From NCBI GenBank assembly GCA_017656505.1, contig JACDNU010000027.1:1-35197 (forward strand): a stretch of DNA of 35,197 bases, given 5' to 3'. The stretch comes from Archaeoglobus sp. Its GTDB lineage: Archaea; Halobacteriota; Archaeoglobi; Archaeoglobales; Archaeoglobaceae. A model generated the notes under the pieces. That model was given only the letters and a program-made list of their open reading frames with translations. It was not told the origin of the DNA and did no database searches. Below are positions 14,658 through 21,422 of this stretch, piece by piece; position 1 is the stretch's first letter, and every line of letters starts with the position of its first letter. Both the position numbers and the translations under genes were made by a program.

Positions 14658-15329
14658 CTAAACTGTAAGCTTCTTTGTCATTCTTATCCACTTTCCGAAT
14701 GGGTCTTTCTCTTCAAAACCCAGCTTTTTGTAGAACTTCTGGGCTGAATAATTTTTGTGTCCAACCCAGAGTTCTGCAATCTTTCTACCTCTTAGCTTCA
14801 TGTATTCAAAGGCTTTAGAGACGAGAACGCTCCCAATACCTCTCTTTCTGAATTCTGGAAGAACAACCAGCTCGTGAATCTCGCCAACCCTCCTCATCTC
14901 GAATGGACTAAACCAGTTCGTGTCAACCATTATGTAACCGATTGCTTTAGCTGGGGGATTTGAAATCTTAGAATTTGAAATCTTAGAGTCTCCTGATTCA
15001 GTCTCTTTAATTTCAGTCTCTTTAATTTCCGCAACGAAAAAACCGTCCCTATCTCGGGAGAACATCCACTTGAAGTAGCTTTTTATCTGTCTGTTTTTGG
15101 TATAAGCATACTCTTCGAGCCCTTCGTATGATCTCCTGTAAACTCTCACAAAATCTCCGATGTCGTTGTGACAAACGTTTCTCAGGTTGATTTTCGAAAG
15201 AAAATCCTTTTCCAGAGTTTTGCTCTTGTGGAGATTGGATTGTAAGGGTTGTAAAATACCAATATCGGAATTATCTGTTTCGTGATCGCCATCCCGATTG
15301 CAATCCTCGTGGTCGCTATCTTCTTCCAT
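14658..15329 (-). CDS. GNAT family N-acetyltransferase with low-complexity extension
   Basis: Product of 223 residues. The GNAT core is in the C-terminal half: IHELVVLPEFRKRGIGSVLVSKAFEYM holds the acetyl-CoA loop (RKRGIG), and NYSAQKFYKKLGFEE is the terminal GNAT motif. The first 45 residues (MEEDSDHEDCNRDGDHETD) are acidic and repetitive. A central insertion (EIKETEIKETESGDSKISNSKISN, in two duplicated halves) is also repetitive; both are encoded by short tandem units. The substrate is unknown; RimI-like N-terminal acetylation is a guess. An upstream TTTTTAAG on the minus strand near 15355 fits a leaderless start at 15329. Confidence 0.75.
   Translation of the reverse strand: MEEDSDHEDCNRDGDHETDNSDIGILQPLQSNLHKSKTLEKDFLSKINLRNVCHNDIGDFVRVYRRSYEGLEEYAYTKNRQIKSYFKWMFSRDRDGFFVAEIKETEIKETESGDSKISNSKISNPPAKAIGYIMVDTNWFSPFEMRRVGEIHELVVLPEFRKRGIGSVLVSKAFEYMKLRGRKIAELWVGHKNYSAQKFYKKLGFEEKDPFGKWIRMTKKLTV
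14964..15030 (-). repeat. In-frame direct repeats within the GNAT gene
   Basis: Two adjacent pairs of near-identical units are visible: TCAGTCTCTTTAATTTC twice on the plus strand and GAAATCTTAGA(A/G)T-type units twice. They encode repeated Glu-Ile-Lys-Glu-Thr and Ser-Lys-Ile-Ser-Asn blocks. Confidence 0.8.
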
Positions 15330-15417
15330 GTTTTAGAAAGCTACCATCTGGAGGCTTAAAAAACTTTCAGGGATTTAGGGTTTGGGCTTGGTTTAGCCCA
15401 TCAAAATCAGCTTAGCA

Positions 15418-15753
15418 TTAACCTACTTCGAGATAGTACATCATATGCCTGTCGGGAACGACGACTTCAGGAAGCCCTTTCTTTATATACTCGTCGCTCA
15501 TATAAAGCCCACAATAGCATCTTCCATACTCCTTGATGTCTTCCTCGGCGTAAACGCACGGGCAGATGATTAGCTTGTCTATTTCCCTTTTACCAGTGGC
15601 GATTCTGCAAGGGCATATTGCGATGCTGAACCTCTCCTTGTTTTTTAGCAATCCCTCCGCAAAAGACCTCAAAAGCTCCTCATCGGGATTTACTTTCCAT
15701 CCCTTCTTTTCCGCAACCCTTCTGAAAACTCTCAAAAAATCCTCAACATCCAT
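15418..15753 (-). CDS. Ferredoxin-thioredoxin reductase catalytic (beta) subunit-like protein
   Basis: Product of 111 residues with three Cys-X-Cys motifs: C47-P-C49, C64-P-C66 and C79-Y-C81. This matches the FTR catalytic chain, in which a [4Fe-4S] cluster and a redox disulfide pass electrons from ferredoxin to a thiol protein. The spacings (14 and 12 residues) differ from plant FTR (16 and 8), and the last motif is CYC in place of CHC. Archaea usually lack the variable chain, and none is seen here. It follows the glutaredoxin-like gene after a four-base gap (GGTGATAGG serves its ATG), so the two probably form a ferredoxin-to-disulfide relay. Confidence 0.85.
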   Translation of the reverse strand: MDVEDFLRVFRRVAEKKGWKVNPDEELLRSFAEGLLKNKERFSIAICPCRIATGKREIDKLIICPCVYAEEDIKEYGRCYCGLYMSDEYIKKGLPEVVVPDRHMMYYLEVG

Positions 15754-15757
15754 CCTA

Positions 15758-16006
15758 TCACCCGGAAAGCAGCTCTTTCAATTTCTCGGGACTGTATCCA
15801 AGAACCCATTTTTCTCCTTTAACAACAACCGGCACAGCGTAACTTCCAGAGATTCTGTGAACCTCTTCGATTGCCCTCTTTCTTTCTTCTCCCTTGAGTT
15901 CGTCAAGCCAGATAACTTCAAACTCAACTTTAGACTTTTTAAGAAAATCGAGAACCCTTTTACAGTGAGGGCAGGTTGTGAGGCCGTACATTCTCACTTC
16001 ACTCAT
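15758..16006 (-). CDS. Glutaredoxin/thioredoxin-like protein (CPHC)
   Basis: Small thioredoxin-fold protein of 82 residues with the active site TTCPHCKRVLDFL (CPHC at 12-15) and the cis-proline segment SYAVPVVV. It resembles NrdH/archaeal glutaredoxin-like proteins. It directly precedes the FTR-like subunit, its probable reductant. The ATG at 16006 has a GAAGTG-like sequence in the coding start and only weak upstream Shine-Dalgarno sequence. Confidence 0.85.
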   Translation of the reverse strand: MSEVRMYGLTTCPHCKRVLDFLKKSKVEFEVIWLDELKGEERKRAIEEVHRISGSYAVPVVVKGEKWVLGYSPEKLKELLSG

Positions 16007-16094
16007 GAATTTAACTTCAAATCCACTCTATTAACTTTTTTGCCTAAGTTTTTGGATAAGACAGCTCAAAATAACAGCTCAAGTATTTCCCTTT

Positions 16095-16589
16095 TCAAAT
16101 TTCTTTTTCAAGATAGAGATAAAAAGCGTCTGAATTCACGACCTTAAATCCAATGTGCTTGTAAAGTTGAATAGCATGGACGTTTTCCCTTTCTGTAATC
16201 GCTTCCAACTTCTTAACTCCAAAATCCCTCAAGAAACTCTCCGCAAACCTGATGAGTTCTTGGCCTATCCATCTTCCCTCGTAATCTTGATGAACGAAAA
16301 CGGCAAACTCAGCCTTCTCGCCTTGCGGAACAACAACTATATGCCCTATAACCCTCCTCGCATGTTTTGCGATGAACATGTAACCTTTTTTGGATACATC
16401 ATCTATCCACCCCTCTATCAGCTCTCTTCTTGTTGGAGGTAGTCCACAGCATCTTTTTTCCGGGCTAAAGTCCTCGTACATCTTTATGAGATTCTCTCTC
16501 TCCTCGGGAACATAACTAGTGATGAAAATGATGTCTCCATCTTTTGAGGTGAAAAATTCAGATCGGAAAAATTGTTGGGGCACATCCAT
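16095..16589 (-). CDS. GNAT family N-acetyltransferase
   Basis: Product of 164 residues with GNAT elements: GHIVVVPQGEKAEFAVFVHQDYEGRWIGQELIRFAESF, in which YEGRWIGQEL is the acetyl-CoA pyrophosphate loop, and EAITERENVHAIQLYKHIGFKVV near the C-terminus. The N-terminus (FFRSEFFTSKDGD) and a RCCGLPP segment resemble acetyltransferase domains that accompany acetyl-CoA synthetase-like or regulatory proteins, but no such partner is fused. Substrate unknown. It lies 18 bases upstream of the TIM-barrel gene in minus orientation order (TIM-barrel gene first, then this gene). Confidence 0.8.
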   Translation of the reverse strand: MDVPQQFFRSEFFTSKDGDIIFITSYVPEERENLIKMYEDFSPEKRCCGLPPTRRELIEGWIDDVSKKGYMFIAKHARRVIGHIVVVPQGEKAEFAVFVHQDYEGRWIGQELIRFAESFLRDFGVKKLEAITERENVHAIQLYKHIGFKVVNSDAFYLYLEKEI

Positions 16590-16607
16590 TTTACTTAACC
16601 TTCCTAA

Positions 16608-17417
16608 CTACTTTCGTTTAACCTCTTTAACCTTCAGCTTTTCCAAGTAATCTTCAAGGTACTTCTTTGAATCCAGAATGGCTTTTTCGTCTCTCAGCTC
16701 TAGGGTTAGGTATCCCTTGTACTTTTTAAAAGGTATCACACTCAGATCCAGATTCCCTTTGCCAAGAGGGAGGTGGGTGTCGTAGTCTCCTTTGTTGTCA
16801 TGAAGGTGAATATTCGTAACCCTCTCGAAATGCTTTAGAAAGATGTCGTGACTCGATTTAACGTTCCAGTGACCAGCATCAAATGTCAGCCTCAGATCCG
16901 TCTCGCTAATCAAAGCATTTATCGCCTCCTTTGTCCTTTCATCTAGTTCTATCGTGTTCTCGAGGGAGAGAAAGCCAGCATCGACATCCTTCAGGAATCT
17001 CATCATTTCCGCTTTTATCACTTTGTAATTGTGCTCCGAATACCATTCTGGCTTGAAAACGAATCCCCTTGCTGTTATAAACCCGGGATTCCATCCGAGG
17101 TGGAAGGTTATCAGTTCTGCTTCACACCTATTCGCGAAGGAAATCGTTTTTCTGAGCTCCTCGTAGCTCGCTTTCCTCATCTCGGAACTTATAGAAATGA
17201 AATTTGTAGCCGTTGCGGATGCATGAATCAGCACGTCGAGATCGTAGCAACCCTTTAGCTCTAGAATCTCTGCATGGCTCAGGGTTTCGTGGTGGTAGCG
17301 AGGATGATCCATCAGAATTTCGACATGCTCGAATCCGCTCTCTTTTGCGAACTTAAATGCTTGACTTGGGGAGTGGTGGATATCGGGCTGGGTTCCAAGC
17401 TTAAAGCCAAAATTCAT
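16608..17417 (-). CDS. Sugar phosphate isomerase/epimerase family TIM-barrel (AP endonuclease 2 fold)
   Basis: Product of 269 residues of the xylose isomerase-like/AP endonuclease family 2 barrel. Metal-ligand segments are visible: HVEILMDHPRYH near the N-terminus, LITFHLGWNPG, LSLENTIE (Glu ligand), LTFDAGHWN (Asp and His ligands), and IHLHDNKGDYDTHLPLGKGNLD (His, Asp and Glu/His ligands), ending with LELRDE. Family members are epimerases, isomerases or endonuclease IV; the lack of the endonuclease IV signature blocks and the gene context give no clear choice. It overlaps no gene and follows argB in the same direction. Confidence 0.8.
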   Translation of the reverse strand: MNFGFKLGTQPDIHHSPSQAFKFAKESGFEHVEILMDHPRYHHETLSHAEILELKGCYDLDVLIHASATATNFISISSEMRKASYEELRKTISFANRCEAELITFHLGWNPGFITARGFVFKPEWYSEHNYKVIKAEMMRFLKDVDAGFLSLENTIELDERTKEAINALISETDLRLTFDAGHWNVKSSHDIFLKHFERVTNIHLHDNKGDYDTHLPLGKGNLDLSVIPFKKYKGYLTLELRDEKAILDSKKYLEDYLEKLKVKEVKRK

Positions 17418-17492
17418 TTTATCTTGCCTCTTACCTTGCCCGCTATTTCGGCTCTATCACTCATCTATCAGCTATTCAACCATCTGCCTTGG

Positions 17493-18392
17493 TTATCTCT
17501 CGACCATCGTTCCTATTCCTTCCTTTGTGAAAAGCTCGATAAGGATCGAATGTTCCTTAGAACCATCGATGATATGTGCCTTTTCAACGCCTTCTTTTAA
17601 AGCTGTGAGAACAGATTCAATCTTTGGGATCATGCCACCCTTGATTTTCCCCTCCTCAAGCATCTTTTCCAGCTCGGAGTATCCAATTCTTGAAATAAGC
17701 GATGAAGGATTGGAGGGATCGCTTAAAAGCCCAGGGACATCGGTGAGCATTATGAGCTTTTTTGCTTTTATAGCCCCGGCGATATGCCCAGCAACTATAT
17801 CTGCGTTAAGATTGAAGACATTTCCCTCTTTATCCGCTGCAATAGGAGATATTACGGGAATAAATTTGTTATCGACAAGGATCTTAAGGATGTCAGGATT
17901 TATCATCTCCGACTCGCCGACAAATCCAAGATCGAGTTCGATTTCCTCCTCGCCCACTCTTTTCCTTATCGTTTTCTTTCTTGCAACCACCAGCAAACCA
18001 TCTTTTGCAGAGATGCCAACAGCCTTCCCCCCATTCTTAATGAAGGTTGAAACTATCTTCGAATTTATCTTCCCATCAAGAACCATCTCGACAACTTCAA
18101 GCGTTTCTTTGTCCGTAACTCTAAGGCCATCAACAAATTTCGGTTTCAAGCCGAATTGTTCCATCTTTTCTGAGATCTCAGGCCCTCCTCCATGGATCAC
18201 TATCGGCTTTATGCCAACGAAGTAGAGAAGGAGAATGTCCTTAATCGTTTTCTCCATGATCCCCTCATCTACCATCGCGTGACCGCCCAATTTTATAACC
18301 ATGGTTGAACCGTGGAAATCCCTAATGTAGGGCAAAGCTTCTACGAGGACTTTTACATCTCTTACATCTTTTACGTCCTTTTCATCTTCCAT
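17493..18392 (-). CDS. argB: Acetylglutamate kinase
   Basis: Amino-acid kinase family enzyme that phosphorylates N-acetylglutamate with ATP in arginine biosynthesis, 299 residues. VIKLGGHAMVD and VIHGGGPEISEKM are the nucleotide/substrate glycine loops; FVDGLRVTDKETLEVVEMVL and NLNADIVAGHIAGAIKAKKLIMLTDVPGLL are diagnostic of ArgB; KGGMIPKIESVLTAL completes the set. Residues 2-14 (EDEKDVKDVRDVK) are a 9-base tandem repeat (GATGTAAAA-like) added before the usual start region. No other arg genes are nearby; the next genes in this direction are a TIM-barrel protein and a GNAT. Confidence 0.93.
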   Translation of the reverse strand: MEDEKDVKDVRDVKVLVEALPYIRDFHGSTMVIKLGGHAMVDEGIMEKTIKDILLLYFVGIKPIVIHGGGPEISEKMEQFGLKPKFVDGLRVTDKETLEVVEMVLDGKINSKIVSTFIKNGGKAVGISAKDGLLVVARKKTIRKRVGEEEIELDLGFVGESEMINPDILKILVDNKFIPVISPIAADKEGNVFNLNADIVAGHIAGAIKAKKLIMLTDVPGLLSDPSNPSSLISRIGYSELEKMLEEGKIKGGMIPKIESVLTALKEGVEKAHIIDGSKEHSILIELFTKEGIGTMVER

Positions 18393-18493
18393 GGACTCAG
18401 TAGGATAGCAGACTGAAAAATTTTTCCTATGGAATCGGAAGCAAAAATATTAAAATTTTTGAGAAGTTCAAAACGCAACCAAACACTTAACGA

Positions 18494-18503
18494 ATAATTT
18501 TTA
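18494..18503 (+). promoter_or_regulatory. TATA box for the peptide deformylase-like gene
   Basis: ATAATTTTTA centred about 30 bases before the ATG at 18529, with no ribosome binding site between them. This fits a leaderless or near-leaderless transcript. Confidence 0.45.
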
Positions 18504-18528
18504 ACAGTTCTCTTCAAAAATTAATTCA

Positions 18529-19047
18529 ATGCCAGTAAAAGAGCTTCTATTGTTGGGAAATCCGCTCCTTCGCAAGCGATCTACGGAGGTTCAACCTGAT
18601 AGCGATGAGGTTAGAGAAATTCTTGAAGATCTGAAGGATACCCTTGCCCACCTCCAGAAGGAGAAAGGAATTGGTAGAGCTCTTGCAGCACCACAGTTAG
18701 GCTATTTGAGGAAGGTAGTATTCGTTAATGTCCGGGATGAAAAGAATCCTGTAACTATGACCCTGATCAACCCAAGAATTGTGGAAAAGAGTAAAGAAAT
18801 GATTGAAGTTTGGGATAGCTGCTACAGTTTCAACATTGCTTTCTTCGTCAAAATAAAAAGACACAGGAAAATAAAAGTTGAATACTTAGATGAGAAAGGA
18901 AGAAAAATCGTGGAAGAATTCGAAGACGACCTTTCAGAAATTCTCCAGCATGAAATTGATCATCTGGAAGGCATTCTCGCCACAGACCATCTTAGAAGTG
19001 GGAAAGATATTATAATGAGGGAGGAGTGGGAGAAAATGTATCGGTAA
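18529..19047 (+). CDS. def: Peptide deformylase homologue (archaeal)
   Basis: Product of 172 residues with the deformylase fold. All three metal ligands are present: C98 in WDSCYSF, and H141 and H145 in QHEIDHLEG with catalytic E142. Motif 1 reads GIGRALAAPQLG (47-58), two residues longer than the usual GxGxAAPQ. Motif 2 has Ser in place of the Gly of EGCLS and Tyr after the Cys. Archaea start translation with unformylated methionine, so a normal deformylase role is not expected; the protein may act on another formyl or amide substrate or be a transferred gene. It stands alone between argB and the ferredoxin-FrhB pair. The family call is firm; the function is not. Confidence 0.8.
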   Translation: MPVKELLLLGNPLLRKRSTEVQPDSDEVREILEDLKDTLAHLQKEKGIGRALAAPQLGYLRKVVFVNVRDEKNPVTMTLINPRIVEKSKEMIEVWDSCYSFNIAFFVKIKRHRKIKVEYLDEKGRKIVEEFEDDLSEILQHEIDHLEGILATDHLRSGKDIIMREEWEKMYR

Positions 19048-19089
19048 ACACTAAGACAGCAAAATAAAAAATTAGGGGGTGCAAAAGCC

Positions 19090-20127
19090 TCAATCCTTAA
19101 AACCTTCAAGGTTTTTCTTGTTCTTCTTTATCTTGAAGTTAGCTAGCTTTTCGACGGTCGAAACGTCTGCCTCAGCGAATTCAGCGTAGCCATTTTCCCT
19201 TATGAAATCGATGATCTTCTTTCCAACTTCGCTTCTAACGATGACAGTTGAGAAACCATCTTCGCTCCCGACACTCCCGACGCTGATGTCGCTTTCGATT
19301 CCCGTAAAATCTATGCAGTGCTTGCATCCAGAAGGTACGATTTCTTCAAGCTCTTTAACCGGGAACTTCACTTCATTTCCATCCTCAAGTGAAACTATGA
19401 ACTTGCCCTTGGTTATGTCAGTCTTAACAGCTTTCGTCAAATCAACGCCCTTCTTTTCCAGAAATTCCTTTAGCTGGTGGTAGTAGAAGTTCTCTGTACA
19501 GAACAAAGCGATCGCAAGATTTACCTTCTCTTTGAAGCTTGCAACCTCCTGCTGAATCTTTCGCAAGCCTGAAACCATACATGGCGTGCCTATGAAGCCA
19601 AGACCCTTCTTTGCCCTGAAAACGGCCCTTCTCATCTCGGGCATAACGTCTGCGAAGCTGTATTTCGTTCCGCTTGCCGTTCCTTTTTCAAGCTGTTTTG
19701 GCTTTCTTATCGTAACAACCTTTGTCTGCCAATCTTCAGTTCGATCAACAAAGAGCGAAGCATCAATCAGCTCTATTTCTAAAGCTGAAGCGATAATCTC
19801 CGTAACCATTGCTCCATCCTGTCCTTTGTACCTCTTCGATTTTGCAGCCAGAATTTCTATGTAGTCACCAACACCGCTCAGAGGTTTGTAATCCCATCTC
19901 GGACAGACCCTGATACAGCTCCCGCAGTCAATGCACTCCTCCTCCCAGTTCGGGAAATCTATAGGTTTGTCTCCAGCGGTGATGCCATAAACCGGGCAGA
20001 TGGTTGTGCATGTGGCGCAGTGGCTGCATAAACCGGAGTCAATCACCCTCTCTTTGAGATTCCCGAAGTATTTGACGTCGATTGGTTTCTCTGGCAGTTC
20101 AACAACATTGGAAAACTTGGCCATCAT
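19090..20127 (-). CDS. FrhB/FpoF-family iron-sulfur oxidoreductase (F420-linked)
   Basis: Product of 345 residues. Two [4Fe-4S] ferredoxin motifs lie at the N-terminus (C34, C37, C40, C44 and C65, C68, C71, C75). The rest is the FrhB domain: KGQDGAMVTEII, KGTASGTKYSFADVMPEM, GFIGTPCMVSGLRKIQ and the C-terminal GCKHCIDFTGIESDISVGSVGS. FrhB-family proteins bind FAD and oxidise or reduce coenzyme F420. It overlaps the upstream ferredoxin gene by four bases (ATGA), so the pair likely forms an F420-ferredoxin electron-transfer module. It is not next to Fpo/Fqo genes, so an FqoF role is unlikely. Confidence 0.85.
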   Translation of the reverse strand: MMAKFSNVVELPEKPIDVKYFGNLKERVIDSGLCSHCATCTTICPVYGITAGDKPIDFPNWEEECIDCGSCIRVCPRWDYKPLSGVGDYIEILAAKSKRYKGQDGAMVTEIIASALEIELIDASLFVDRTEDWQTKVVTIRKPKQLEKGTASGTKYSFADVMPEMRRAVFRAKKGLGFIGTPCMVSGLRKIQQEVASFKEKVNLAIALFCTENFYYHQLKEFLEKKGVDLTKAVKTDITKGKFIVSLEDGNEVKFPVKELEEIVPSGCKHCIDFTGIESDISVGSVGSEDGFSTVIVRSEVGKKIIDFIRENGYAEFAEADVSTVEKLANFKIKKNKKNLEGFKD

Positions 20128-20651
20128 CCGCTCACCTCTCCCACTTCAACAAATCCTAACGCATAGGCAGGACAGTTTCTAATGCACTCCCCGCATCCAC
20201 CGCAAGTTTCTGGATCAATGGTTATCTCCACCTTTGAATCCAATCGATTAGCGGTAATAGCTTTTACCGGGCAAGTGAGGACGCAGAGCTCGCATCCAAT
20301 GCAATTCTCTGGTTTAACAAATCCGGCACGCTTGTATTCCCGAAGTTTGAGTTCTTTTTTCAGCTCCATGAATTTTGGTATATCGAAAACATCCTTGTCA
20401 ACCCTCTTCGACATCCCTTCAAAGTCTTCAACCATAACTATAACATCATTGGGACATTTTTCGGCGCACTTTCCGCAGAAATTACACTTCCCAAAATCGA
20501 GTTCGTAGCTTCTAAGCATCTTTCTGCCATCGGGCTTAGTTTCAACCTCAATTTTTATCGCTTCTTGCTTGCAGGCTCTCTGGCATGCCTTACATGAAGT
20601 GCAGTTCTCCAATGTGTATACAGGATGCCCAAAATAATTTTCTGGTTCCAA
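20124..20651 (-). CDS. Four-cluster polyferredoxin
   Basis: Product of 175 residues with four complete CxxCxxCxxxC motifs: C17/20/23/27, C56/59/62/66, C117/120/123/127 and C150/153/156/160. Each pair is arranged like a 2[4Fe-4S] ferredoxin, joined by a linker of about 45 residues. The start is TTG at 20651, supported by GGGGTGAT at 20655-20662 on the minus strand and a TATA box at 20689-20699. It is translationally coupled to the FrhB-family gene and would supply it with, or take from it, low-potential electrons. No redox enzyme core beyond the two genes is present. Confidence 0.87.
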   Translation of the reverse strand: MEPENYFGHPVYTLENCTSCKACQRACKQEAIKIEVETKPDGRKMLRSYELDFGKCNFCGKCAEKCPNDVIVMVEDFEGMSKRVDKDVFDIPKFMELKKELKLREYKRAGFVKPENCIGCELCVLTCPVKAITANRLDSKVEITIDPETCGGCGECIRNCPAYALGFVEVGEVSG

Positions 20652-20688
20652 ACTATCACCCCGACTTTTTATCCTCAGGATTTCCGGT

Positions 20689-20699
20689 ATTTAAATAAT
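20689..20699 (-). promoter_or_regulatory. TATA box for the polyferredoxin-FrhB operon
   Basis: On the minus strand the region reads AATTATTTAAATACC. Transcription would start near 20668, a few bases before GGGGTGAT. Confidence 0.55.
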
Positions 20700-20978
20700 T
20701 TGGATTTCAAGGATTTACTGTCGATTACTTCTAAATGAATTCCTTTTGAAGGCAAATAAGTTTTGATCTAAAACTTGTAATACTATCAGTGTCAAGTTAT
20801 TGTCGTGGCTGGAAATAGGCCTTTCTTCCCCCTATTGATTAAAACTGGGAGTTTTAAGGAGAGTTTTCAGGTTTTCTATTTAAAAACTAACAGTAATGAA
20901 AGCTTTAATCATCAAGATATTAGATCTAGGCTGGAATTATCCCGATTAATTCTCGGTTTATTGTAAAAATGACGAAAA

Positions 20979-20988
20979 ATTTAAAAAT
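20979..20988 (+). promoter_or_regulatory. TATA box for the AdoMet decarboxylase-BpsA operon
   Basis: ATTTAAAAAT preceded by CGAAAA (BRE-like). Transcription would start near 21010, ten bases before the leader ORF at 21020 and about 50 bases before the GTG of the decarboxylase. Confidence 0.55.
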
Positions 20989-21019
20989 CAATGGTCTAAA
21001 TAGATTTGCATCGGATTCC

Positions 21020-21064
21020 ATGATGATCGATCAAAAATTAGAAGGTGGTGAAAAAGATGGGTGA
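21020..21064 (+). CDS. Possible 14-codon leader ORF overlapping the AdoMet decarboxylase start
   Basis: ATGATG opens a frame encoding MMIDQKLEGGEKDG. Its TGA (21062-21064) overlaps the GTG start of the decarboxylase (21061-21063) as GTGA, the geometry of translational coupling. The predicted transcription start is about ten bases upstream, so the ORF would lie at the very 5' end of the mRNA. Coding status is unproven; the overlap may be chance. Confidence 0.3.
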   Translation: MMIDQKLEGGEKDG

Positions 21065-21408
21065 TAGCGATGATAGTGGGGAAACACATAATTGCGGAGT
21101 TTTATGGAGTACCAGCGGACATCATTTCCAAGGAGGACACTGTAAGGGCTATTATCGAGGAGGTGGTGGATAAGGCTGAGCTTACTCGAGTTGGCTCTGT
21201 CTACAAGCAATTTAATCCGCACGGCGTAACTGGGATTGTTTTGATAGCCGAATCACACGTTTCTATACATACATGGCCCGAATACGGGCTTGTTAATCTC
21301 GACATCTTCACATGTGGCGACACTTCTAAGGCTGAGAAGGCCTTTAAGCTTTTTATAGAGAAATTCAAGCCAAAATCGTATCGTCACTACGTTCTCGATA
21401 GGGGTTAA
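21061..21408 (+). CDS. speH: S-adenosylmethionine decarboxylase proenzyme (pyruvoyl type)
   Basis: Self-processing enzyme that converts SAM to decarboxylated SAM, the aminopropyl donor for polyamines; 115 residues, the bacterial/archaeal class 1b size. The cleavage site is E64-S65 in AESHVSIHTWPE, where S65 becomes the pyruvoyl group; H70 and C85 (DIFTCGD) are the catalytic residues. GTG at 21061 is used here; ATG at 21070 is the alternative. GGTGGTG (21044-21050) is ideally spaced for an out-of-frame ATG at 21057 but acceptable for the GTG. The next gene, a BpsA-type aminopropyltransferase, uses its product directly. Confidence 0.92.
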   Translation: MIAMIVGKHIIAEFYGVPADIISKEDTVRAIIEEVVDKAELTRVGSVYKQFNPHGVTGIVLIAESHVSIHTWPEYGLVNLDIFTCGDTSKAEKAFKLFIEKFKPKSYRHYVLDRG

Positions 21409-21422
21409 GTAACAGGGATAGC

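Larger units (their letters stand above)
20652..21060. other. 409-base intergenic region with two promoters and a short leader ORF
   Basis: It holds the minus-strand promoter of the polyferredoxin operon at its left end and the AdoMet decarboxylase promoter and leader ORF at its right end. Between about 20700 and 20970 there is no ORF of usable length apart from a 17-codon reading frame at 20896-20949 without a ribosome binding site. I see no tRNA, no C/D box pair and no stable long hairpin. Confidence 0.6.

Noticed and set aside
15566-16147. 193-codon plus-strand frame opposite the FTR and glutaredoxin genes
   Set aside because: It overlaps two well-supported genes on the other strand and shows no domain or start signal.
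17527-18225. 232-codon open frame on the plus strand opposite argB
   Set aside because: Serine/proline-rich composition typical of an antisense shadow; argB on the other strand has every family motif.
20896-20949. 17-codon ORF (MKALIIKILDLGWNYPD) in the 409-base intergenic region
   Set aside because: No ribosome binding site, the nearest TATA-like sequence (20877-20887) is too close to the ATG, and the frame is too short to judge.
21019-21072. ATGATGA and GATGATAG sequences resembling C boxes of a C/D box RNA
   Set aside because: No CTGA D box lies at a suitable distance on either side, and the sequence is part of the speH leader and start.
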